Below, in pieces: positions 28,677 through 34,307 of a stretch of DNA of 34,307 nucleotides. Source of the DNA: a virus; IMG/VR virus record IMGVR_UViG_3300027743_000063, positions 1 to 34,307 of that record, one strand, 5' to 3'. The position numbers were made by a program, and so were the translations under genes. The notes under the pieces are model-generated. The model was not told where the DNA came from and did no database searches. It saw nothing but the letters and a program-made list of their open reading frames with translations. Numbering within the stretch: the stretch's first letter is position 1; every line of letters starts with the position of its first letter.

Positions 28677-29669
28677 TTACAGACCGAGCGTGAGCAGAGC
28701 GCGCTGCGCTGCACGCGCCTGTTGCACGCGATCCTGGCCGGTGGCCGGACGAGGCTCCTGCGGCGTGTCGCGGTGCGACGGTGCGAGCGCGACCGGCGCC
28801 ATGCTGCTCGGAAGCACGCGCGCCAGGGTGGCGTCGAAGGTGTCAATGCGATCAACTAGGCCGGCCGACGCGGCTTCGTCCGAGGTGAGCGTCGCGCCCT
28901 GGCCGAAGCCGGCTCGCACGTCGCTCTCGGACACGCCGCGGCCCTTCGCCACGTCGCCGACAAAGCGCGTGTAGTGCGCGTCGACGAGGCCTTGCAGCCG
29001 GGCGCGGGCCGAATCGCTGAGCGGTTCGCTGTCGTTGCCGTCCACCTTGAACTTGCCGGCGGAAATGTAGGTGAGCTTCACGCCCAACTGCTCCAGCGCG
29101 TGCGACAAGTCCTCGTGGATGCTGTACACGCCGATGGAGCCGACCATCGACGAGGACGAGGCCACGATTTCGGTCGCGCAACTGGCGATCCAGTAGGCCG
29201 CCGAGCACATCTCGAAGTTCGCGTGCGCCACGATCCGCTTCTTCGTGCGGGCCGCCAGGACTTCGCGCGCAAACTCCGACGCGCCCAGCACCGAGCCGCC
29301 CGGGGAGTCGATGTCGAGCACGATGGTCCCGATCTCCGGGTTCGCCATGCACTGCGCGAGCGCCTGGCTGGCCTGTTCGTAGGTCGCGCCGCCGCTAATC
29401 TCGCTCAGCGCGTTCATGCGCGGCGCCAGGCACCCGTGAATCGGCAGAATCGCCGCGCCGCCGCCCGTTCCGCCGGCGGAGGCGGCCGGCACGAGCGTCA
29501 AGCCCACCGGCGGCCGCTTCTCGAGCGTCGTCGTCTCCAGCGCGTCGCCGGCGAGACGGTGGCCGAGGATGTTGGCGACCACACTGAGCATCGGGCCCGT
29601 GATCGCCCACGGATACAACGCCATGCTGAGCACGCGGTCGCACGCATGGGCACGCGGTTGGGATGGCAT
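28677..29669 (-). CDS. S49/ClpP-fold prohead protease (330 aa)
   Basis: A signal-peptide-peptidase-A-like (S49) serine protease domain: IGTIVLDIDSPGGSVLGASE (about residues 116-135), then FEMCSAAYWIAS with the likely catalytic serine (about residue 158), SSMVGSIGVYSIHEDLSHAL, and ISAGKFKVDGNDSEPLSD with the likely catalytic lysine. It cleaves the scaffold domain of the major capsid protein in maturing heads. It begins immediately after the portal stop and ends 14 bp before the capsid start. No N-terminal membrane anchor of cellular SppA is present. An alternative start at Met16 is possible. Confidence 0.88.
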   Translation of the reverse strand: MPSQPRAHACDRVLSMALYPWAITGPMLSVVANILGHRLAGDALETTTLEKRPPVGLTLVPAASAGGTGGGAAILPIHGCLAPRMNALSEISGGATYEQASQALAQCMANPEIGTIVLDIDSPGGSVLGASEFAREVLAARTKKRIVAHANFEMCSAAYWIASCATEIVASSSSMVGSIGVYSIHEDLSHALEQLGVKLTYISAGKFKVDGNDSEPLSDSARARLQGLVDAHYTRFVGDVAKGRGVSESDVRAGFGQGATLTSDEAASAGLVDRIDTFDATLARVLPSSMAPVALAPSHRDTPQEPRPATGQDRVQQARAAQRALLTLGL

Positions 29670-31220
29670 TCAGACCTCCAACGCTCGATCACGGAAGGCG
29701 TCTTCGCCCATCACGAGCAGACGTAGGGTTTCGGTGTTGATGCTGCTGGCGAGCGCGGTGGCCGCCAGCGAGGCCTGGTCGGCGGGGCAGCCCGCCGCGC
29801 GATAGACCGGCTCGAGGTCCGTGGCGAGCTCGCGGTCCCACCGCGCCAGGTCAAACGCCGCCGGGCGCCGATCCTTGGGCACCTTGTCGAGTTTTGCGCG
29901 CTGGCGGGTCCACGCCGCGAGCACGACGGGCGCGAGATCGCCGGCGGCCGGCGTCAGGCGCTTCTCGATCGGCGGCGCATCGGCGGGATCGTTGTCGGCA
30001 TCGCCGCCGCCGCCCACGTCGCCGGGCTGGGAGGGCGAGGACGTGTTCATGGCGAGCACGACTTCGTTCATCGACTCGTCGTCTTTGATCGCCGGCAGGT
30101 TCAGGCGCGCACGGCCCTCGTTGCCCGTCATGATCGGCCGGCCACAGAGCCGATTGAGCGACGCGCCCTGTTCCTCGAACGAGCCCTTCAGCTTCTCGGC
30201 GATATTGAACTCCGCGTAGACATCCTCTTGGTCGTCGCACTCGGTGAGGAGCTGCAGTTCTATCTCCTCTTGTAAGAACTCGCACCACGGCCCGAGGCAG
30301 TCTTGATAGAGGTTCTTATGCTGTTCGCGGATGTTGCTGAAGGTCGCATGCTCGAGGATGCCGACCATGGGCAGCGGCACGTGGTAGGCCGCCGCAACTT
30401 CCTCGCGCGTGAGCTTGCGCTGGGGGATGTATTCGGAGTCGGAGGCCGACCAGGCGGTCGGTTTGAACGTCATGCCGTCCTCGAGGACGGCGATTTGCCC
30501 GGGCGAGCGACTGAAGCGCGCGTTCCACTGTTCGCGCCACGTTTGCTTCTGGTCGGCCGTCCACTTCGGCGCCTGGAGCGGCCGTTCGATGACCCCCTCG
30601 AACCGCGCCGCGTTATTCCAGTAGGCCGCGCGATAGTCGAGCGCCACGGCCGATTCCAGCAGCGTCTTGCGCAGCGTTTCGAGCGGCGAGAGGCTTTCGA
30701 GCGGGTTGAACGGGCCGTGCCCGCGAAAGGCCACCAGGTCGCGCGGCTTCAACGGCAGTTGCGCGCCGTCAGGGCGCGTCCAGATGTAGCGATCCGGCAG
30801 CAGCCAGCCCTTGACCTCGATCTCGTCCGGCGGCACGCGCACCAGGCCGATGCGGTCGCGCATGCGGACCTTGAGCCAGTACGCGCAGTAGTAGATCCCC
30901 ATGTCGATCATCAGGCTCTCGATGAGCCGATAGCGCGACGTGCCGGGGTTCGGGTGCGCGATCCAGTCGGCGAGCTCGTGGGTGCTCAGCCGTTCGCGGT
31001 CGGTGTCGGAGACGCGGCGGAACACGTGCAGCCCGAGTTGGGCGATGTTGCGCGCGAGAAAGTCGATGACGGTGCGGACGGCGGGCTGGTTCGCGTAGAT
31101 GTTGGCGTAGGTGGCGTAGCTGCCGGTCCCGGCGGTCGGGTAGTACGTGGGCGAGGACCCGCTGGCCTGCGCCGCGGGCGAGAACGCCTGTAACGCGCCG
31201 AAGCTCTGAACAATGGGCAT
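29670..31220 (-). CDS. Portal protein, HK97 family (516 aa)
   Basis: Typical of HK97-type portals: an extended start, then SYATYANIYANQPAVRTVID (about residues 33-52) and FLARNIAQLGLHVFRR, HPNPGTSRYRLIESLMIDMG, LRKTLLESAVALDYRAAYWN. KLTREEVAAAYHVPLPMVGI (about 275-295) and LGPWCEFLQEEIELQLLTEC follow. The wing, stem and crown order and the length of about 500 residues are normal. The C-terminal 100 residues are acidic and Pro/Asp-rich. The ATG shares a base with the stop of the previous 75-residue gene (TGATG). Confidence 0.93.
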   Translation of the reverse strand: MPIVQSFGALQAFSPAAQASGSSPTYYPTAGTGSYATYANIYANQPAVRTVIDFLARNIAQLGLHVFRRVSDTDRERLSTHELADWIAHPNPGTSRYRLIESLMIDMGIYYCAYWLKVRMRDRIGLVRVPPDEIEVKGWLLPDRYIWTRPDGAQLPLKPRDLVAFRGHGPFNPLESLSPLETLRKTLLESAVALDYRAAYWNNAARFEGVIERPLQAPKWTADQKQTWREQWNARFSRSPGQIAVLEDGMTFKPTAWSASDSEYIPQRKLTREEVAAAYHVPLPMVGILEHATFSNIREQHKNLYQDCLGPWCEFLQEEIELQLLTECDDQEDVYAEFNIAEKLKGSFEEQGASLNRLCGRPIMTGNEGRARLNLPAIKDDESMNEVVLAMNTSSPSQPGDVGGGGDADNDPADAPPIEKRLTPAAGDLAPVVLAAWTRQRAKLDKVPKDRRPAAFDLARWDRELATDLEPVYRAAGCPADQASLAATALASSINTETLRLLVMGEDAFRDRALEV

Positions 31221-31447
31221 CAGTCGAGGACTTGCAGGAACGCCACGTTGCTGCGGTGTACGACCACTTCGCCGTCGACGGGGGTCGGACCCTCACCGGG
31301 CCGAAGCAAGGCGGCCTGGCGCACCGTGAGCCATGCCCCCCGGCTGGTCCACAGCACACCCTTGATCGCCGTCTGCGGGTCGTCCTTGAGGTTGACGATG
31401 ACCACGCGGAGCAGGCAAGGCGGTCGCCACCACAACAACCAACGCAC
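31220..31447 (-). CDS. Small conserved protein upstream of the portal (75 aa)
   Basis: The segment VVIVNLKDDPQTAIKGVLWT, then SRGAWLTVRQAALL, then PTPVDGEVVVHRSNVAFLQV (residues 15-72) follows a small beta-rich protein that I recall as commonly encoded just before phage portal genes. A GTG start at 31447 is the upstream choice; a later GTG (residue 15) could also serve, because the first 14 residues are unlike the family and arginine/tryptophan-rich. It is coupled to the portal start. Function unknown; a head-assembly accessory is likely. Confidence 0.6.
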   Translation of the reverse strand: MRWLLWWRPPCLLRVVIVNLKDDPQTAIKGVLWTSRGAWLTVRQAALLRPGEGPTPVDGEVVVHRSNVAFLQVLD

Positions 31448-31483
31448 TGGCGTCGGATCCTGCGGCAGCGGGCGGCTCGTCTG

Positions 31484-31663
31484 CTACTTTGGATTTCTTT
31501 TCGCTGACCTGGTGAGGTCGCGGCGGACCACTTCAGGGACCGACACGCGCGCATCGCGGGCCCGCTGGTAGAGGCGGTCGTACTGGCGCGCGGGGACTTT
31601 CACGCAGATGGGGACCGAGGGGCCGGTCCGATCGAGCGGGGGGCGCCCGGAGCGTGGGGGCAT
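31484..31663 (-). CDS. Small ribbon-helix-helix-like protein (59 aa)
   Basis: A basic, proline-containing N terminus (MPPRSGRPPLDRTGP) is followed by SVPICVKVPARQYDRLYQRA and RDARVSVPEVVRRDLTRS. That gives one beta strand and two helices in Arc/MetJ (ribbon-helix-helix) order, so a dimeric DNA-binding regulator is likely. ATG at 31663. It faces away from the plus-strand cargo gene at 31826; between them lies a perfect inverted repeat (31733-31747) that could be its operator. The 36 bp after its stop hold nothing recognisable. Confidence 0.65.
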   Translation of the reverse strand: MPPRSGRPPLDRTGPSVPICVKVPARQYDRLYQRARDARVSVPEVVRRDLTRSAKRNPK

Positions 31664-31732
31664 CTTGCCCGCCCATTCTACGCCCCTTGGTATCATCCTC
31701 GGCTTGCGGAGGCCCGAGCCGGACGGGGCGGG

Positions 31733-31747
31733 CTACGAGAGTCGTAG
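31733..31747. promoter_or_regulatory. Inverted repeat CTACGA-GAG-TCGTAG, possible operator
   Basis: A perfect 6-bp inverted repeat with a 3-base centre, halfway between the divergent ribbon-helix-helix-like gene (start 31663) and the plus-strand cargo gene (start 31826). The half-site size suits a dimeric ribbon-helix-helix protein. Confidence 0.4.
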
Positions 31748-31825
31748 TCGAGGCACGATCCCGGGGTGTGCCCGGACCATCGCGTCCCGGCGGCGCGGGG
31801 CCTCCGCACCTTGGGAGTCCCCGCG

Positions 31826-32164
31826 ATGAGCGGTCTTTCTGCGACATCGGTCGCCGTGATTCTTCGTGGTCATAGCCTTCCAGATCGCTACACGCCTCTT
31901 GGATACGATCTAGGGCTATGCCCTTTCGGTGTGAAACATTACAGGCTAGAGCGAGGCGGCGGCATTGCTGGACGTCTGGGCTGTTGGTCGCTGGTGGAGA
32001 TTGGAACCGGACGGGTATTATTTGCAGCCTCAAATAAGCGCGCGCTAGATCGGGGGTTGCGCGAATGGTTAGCTGGAGACAAGCCTCAGCAGCCAGGGAA
32101 ATGGATTGCCCGACGTAGAACGAATCGATTCGGTCTGCATTACGTGTGGGAGTCTGTGCGATGA
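31826..32164 (+). CDS. Lone low-GC plus-strand cargo gene (112 aa)
   Basis: A single gene opposite to its neighbours, between large terminase and portal. GGGAG lies 8 bases upstream of the ATG. Base composition is near 52% GC over 31860-32164, well below the rest, and codon use is different (many AT-ending codons), so it was probably acquired recently. The protein is basic and compact: LGYDLGLCPFGVKHYRLERG, GCWSLVEIGTGRVLFAASNK, RALDRGLREWLAGDKPQQPG, KWIARRRTNRFGLHYVWESV. No named family is recognised. Lone cargo genes at this position often change host or phage competition traits, but no function can be assigned. Confidence 0.6.
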   Translation: MSGLSATSVAVILRGHSLPDRYTPLGYDLGLCPFGVKHYRLERGGGIAGRLGCWSLVEIGTGRVLFAASNKRALDRGLREWLAGDKPQQPGKWIARRRTNRFGLHYVWESVR

Positions 32165-32197
32165 GGTCCCCGACACCGGCGTCGGGCGAAGAACGCA

Positions 32198-32302
32198 CGA
32201 AAGACCGGTTCCGAGTGGTTCCGACCGGTTCTGGAACCGGTTCCGAGTGGTTCCGACCGGTTCTGGAACCGGCCGAGTGGTTCCGACCGGTTCTGGAACC
32301 AC
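32198..32302. repeat. Three tandem palindromic repeats of about 30 bp
   Basis: Copies begin with GAGTGGTTCCGACC at 32213, 32245 and 32275 (32, 30 and 28 bp). Each contains CCGGTTC-TG-GAACC(GG), an inverted repeat of 5 to 7 bp, and GGTTCC/GGAACC. They begin 34 bp after the stop of the cargo gene. They could form stacked RNA hairpins protecting or ending its transcript, or bind a protein. Confidence 0.75.
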
Positions 32303-32353
32303 TGTTCGCGTGTGGACACCTAGTCGGAAACGGTGTCCCTGGCGACACCCTTT

Positions 32354-32403
32354 AGGCCGCACAAGGCCGCAACCGAAGGCCGCAAAGGCCGCATAAGGCC
32401 GCA
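32354..32403. repeat. Five iteron-like AGGCCGCA repeats
   Basis: AGGCCGCA starts at 32354, 32364, 32377, 32386 and 32396, so four of five spacings are 9 or 10 bp, about one DNA turn. All copies have the same orientation. Phased short repeats of this type serve as binding arrays for initiator, terminase or regulator proteins. Confidence 0.7.
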
Positions 32404-32554
32404 ACCTTGAGTCGTGCCGTGTGCGGGTTTCTCGAGGAAGATGGACCGCCCCTCGTCACCGGCTGCGCGTCAAGGTGGCTCATACGGCGCGCGCTAGTTG
32501 TGCCGCGAGTCCCGCTCAGCGGGCGAACCACCGCGGCGACGGTCCGGCCCCATT

Positions 32555-34213
32555 CTAGGCCGTCACGAGGTCGGGGTCGTCGGCCGGCAACCCAATCTGC
32601 AGGTCGAACACCTTGCGCGCCAGCAGCGTGGCGATCACCGGGTCGATGCGGCCCCGGCTCCGGCGTTTGGTCGGGTAGAAGTTCCCTTTATTGTCCCAGT
32701 TTGGGACGGCGTTGCGCACCGACCACTGCACCAGCTCGTTGTGGTTCGCGTCCACCAGGCCGTCGAGCACGTCGGCCTCGAACTCCTTGCACGCCGAACT
32801 CATCTGCGGGATGGTCTGCGGGATTTCGATGACGCCCAGCCCCTCGTCCTCCAGGTGCTTGCGCAGGTTGCCCGAGTTCCAGGGGTCGATCCCGATCTGC
32901 TGCACCTGATAGCGCCGCGCGAAGTCGAGCACGATCTCCTTCACCCGGTCCTGGTCAATCTGGTTGTCGGGGTTCGTCTCCAGCCAGCCGCGTTGCACCC
33001 AAATGGGGTAGGGCGCGCGGTCGCGCTGCGCGCGCTGCTCGAGCGTGGCGGCGGGGGAGAGGCAGCGCGCGATCAGTCGCCACTTGCGGCGCGTGTCGGT
33101 CGGCGGAAACAGCGCCACGATGGCGGTGAGGTCGATTTTCGAGGACAGGTCGACGCCGATCCAGCACGGCTCGCCCAGGAGCTCGTCAGGATCCCAGTGA
33201 CTTTGCCCTTGGCGCCACCCTTCCAATGACAACCACGGCGCGTCGGCGTTCACCCAGAGGTTCAATCGCTTCTGTTTGAAGGTCGCCTCGGCCGCTTGCA
33301 TCGCTTTCGCTTTGCGCGCGAGCGCCACCAGGTCGTCCTTTTTCACTGAGACGAGATAGTTCGGGTTCGCTTTCCGCCACGTGGACTCGGCGAAGGGGTC
33401 GTCTTTCTCGTCCGCGTGGGCAATGAAGGCGAGGATCTGCTCGTCGTGCAGCACCCGCTCGAGGATCTGGCAGGCGTAGTGGTGTTGGTCGCCGCACGGC
33501 GTCACCGGATCGTTGCCGGCGGTCGTGATCCAAAACACGATCGGTTGGCGCCGTGCACCGGTCGCGGTTTCCATCACGTCGATCATCCCGCGCCCTTTCA
33601 TGGCGTGCGCCTCGTCGATGATCACCAGCTGCGGGTTGAGGCCGTCGGTGGAATCCTTATCCGCGCCGAGCGGTTCGATCTTCGAGGCCGTCGATTCCCG
33701 ATGGAGATTCGCCTGGAGGACGCGAATGCGCGTTTTCAACCCGCTCGATTGCACCAGGCGCTTGCAGTCGTTGAACACAATCCGGGCCTGATCGCGTTTG
33801 GTCGCGACCATGTAGCCCTCCGCGCCGGGCTCCCCATCGAAGAAGGTTCCGTACAGGGCGACCAGCGCGGCCTCGAGAGACTTCCCGTTCTTGCGCGGGA
33901 TCTCGAAATAGCACGCCCGAAAGCGGCGTAATCCGGTCCCGCGATGCAGCCACGCGAACAAAGATCCGAGGCGGAACTTCTGGTGGGCCTGGAGCTGGAT
34001 GCGTTGGCCGGCCCATTCGCCCTTGTAGTGGCGCAGCTTCTCGGCAAAGCGGAAGAACCGCTCCGCGCGATCGAGCACAAAGATGTAAGGGAACCCGCGA
34101 CGGCCTTCGCGTGTGCGGTCGCGCAGATGACGCTCACAGGCCAGCTTGTGATACTTCCCAGCCGGCACTTTCTCGGCGACCACGGCCTCTGCGTAGGCGT
34201 CGATGGCGTTCAC
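32555..34213 (-). CDS. terL: Terminase large subunit (552 aa)
   Basis: The packaging motor and nuclease. ATPase: adenine-binding/Walker A region FEIPRKNGKSLEAAL (RKNGKS at about residues 107-112), Walker B LVIIDEAH (about 196-203) and the coupling motif TTAGN (230-234). Nuclease: GVDLSSKIDLTAIVALFP, QQIGIDPWNSGNL and a C-terminal NKGNFYPTKRRSRGRIDPVI with acidic residues in RNase H-like spacing. The GTG start at 34213 begins AIDAYAEAVVAEKVPAGKYH, the usual start of the family, although no clear ribosome site precedes it. The length is normal. It is separated from terS only by the window ends and three small genes. Confidence 0.93.
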   Translation of the reverse strand: MNAIDAYAEAVVAEKVPAGKYHKLACERHLRDRTREGRRGFPYIFVLDRAERFFRFAEKLRHYKGEWAGQRIQLQAHQKFRLGSLFAWLHRGTGLRRFRACYFEIPRKNGKSLEAALVALYGTFFDGEPGAEGYMVATKRDQARIVFNDCKRLVQSSGLKTRIRVLQANLHRESTASKIEPLGADKDSTDGLNPQLVIIDEAHAMKGRGMIDVMETATGARRQPIVFWITTAGNDPVTPCGDQHHYACQILERVLHDEQILAFIAHADEKDDPFAESTWRKANPNYLVSVKKDDLVALARKAKAMQAAEATFKQKRLNLWVNADAPWLSLEGWRQGQSHWDPDELLGEPCWIGVDLSSKIDLTAIVALFPPTDTRRKWRLIARCLSPAATLEQRAQRDRAPYPIWVQRGWLETNPDNQIDQDRVKEIVLDFARRYQVQQIGIDPWNSGNLRKHLEDEGLGVIEIPQTIPQMSSACKEFEADVLDGLVDANHNELVQWSVRNAVPNWDNKGNFYPTKRRSRGRIDPVIATLLARKVFDLQIGLPADDPDLVTA

Positions 34214-34307
34214 CGTCGTAGGGTAAGACCGATTTCGCGTGCCACGACGTTTCGACCCCCGACGATTCCGACCCCTCGTCGTAATTTCGCGGATATGTGA
34301 GCCAGGC
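34214..34307. other. Upstream of large terminase: repeats near the window end
   Basis: No gene. Contains an inverted repeat CGACGA/TCGTCG (34260-34265 and 34276-34281), two ATTTCGCG copies (34232-34239, 34284-34291) and a pair of TTCGACCCC / TTCCGACCCC. If the window ends join, this and bases 1-37 make one gap of about 131 bp, which is where a cos site or the terL promoter would be expected. Confidence 0.4.

Larger units (their letters stand above)
32165..32554. other. Structured non-coding region between cargo gene and large terminase
   Basis: A 390-bp stretch without a convincing gene. It contains, in order: the 30-bp palindromic repeats (32198-32302); GGACACC/GGTGTCC/GACACC inverted repeats (32314-32320, 32332-32338, 32344-32349); five AGGCCGCA iterons (32354-32403); and a short hairpin CCCGC-TCA-GCGGG (32511-32523) close to the large terminase stop. 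Open frames crossing it are low-complexity readings of the repeats. Confidence 0.65.

Noticed and set aside
27313-28974. Plus-strand frame of 553 codons opposite the capsid gene
   Set aside because: Antisense shadow of the capsid and protease genes.
32198-32302. CRISPR-like appearance of the three 30-bp repeats
   Set aside because: There are no unique spacers (copies abut), only three copies, and no cas genes nearby.
31533-32348. Minus-strand frame of 271 codons with RTGRNHS-like repeats across the cargo region
   Set aside because: Translation of the palindromic repeats and the antisense of the plus-strand gene; no start signal or family pattern.
1-34307. Diversity-generating retroelement, retron, toxin-antitoxin operon or restriction system
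   Set aside because: No reverse transcriptase, no template/variable repeat pair and no recognisable toxin or restriction enzyme gene was seen in the real reading frames. The ribbon-helix-helix-like gene lacks a co-directional partner toxin.

Overview
The window reads as an essentially complete genome of a small temperate tailed phage with a long non-contractile tail (siphovirus-like, HK97-type head), not as a stretch of bacterial chromosome. Almost all of it is tightly packed phage genes, joined by ATGA, GTGA or TGATG stop/start overlaps. Base composition is high in GC (about two thirds by eye). The host cannot be named. It should be a high-GC bacterium with a tRNA-Arg(CCT) gene, because half of such a gene lies beside the integrase.

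Layout, read along the minus strand. From the right end inward: terminase large subunit (34213-32555); a structured non-coding stretch with one lone plus-strand cargo gene (31826-32164); a small ribbon-helix-helix-like gene; portal, S49-type protease and major capsid protein (31220-27394); head-tail connector, adaptor and tail terminator genes (27383-25248); two small ORFs; major tail protein; a tail-assembly chaperone pair with a clear -1 frameshift site (24014-23326); an HK97 gp10-like protein; tape measure (22928-19362); a minor tail protein; and a 1449-residue tail hub/fibre protein (18232-13883). A small two-helix membrane protein (13609-13415) is the best holin candidate. I recognised no endolysin.

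The only sizeable plus-strand block is 10511-13886. It holds two small DNA-binding-type proteins, a tyrosine integrase, the attachment site, and small membrane and zinc-ribbon genes. It diverges from a minus-strand repressor-led operon (10270-7999): repressor, excisionase-like protein, DUF1376-type replication protein with a possible internal origin, small zinc-ribbon proteins and a DUF1064-like nuclease. Next come a lipoprotein and membrane protein pair, a proline-rich repeat protein, collagen-like and other fibre-type proteins (7982-3479), then HNH endonuclease, terminase small subunit, ParB-like protein and a methyltransferase-fold protein ending at base 38.

Small terminase at the left end and large terminase at the right end are both on the minus strand, so the two ends probably join and the window is a circular (or circularly permuted) genome. 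The most interesting signals are: (1) an attachment site carrying the 5' half of tRNA-Arg(CCT) six bases after the integrase stop, flanked by integrase-arm-like direct repeats that reach into the integrase coding sequence; (2) a textbook AAACCCT slippery heptamer in the tail chaperone gene; (3) a duplicated regulatory element about 55 bp long in the early region; (4) an AT-rich, DnaA-box-like patch inside the replication gene; and (5) palindromic and iteron-like repeats beside a low-GC cargo gene between large terminase and portal.
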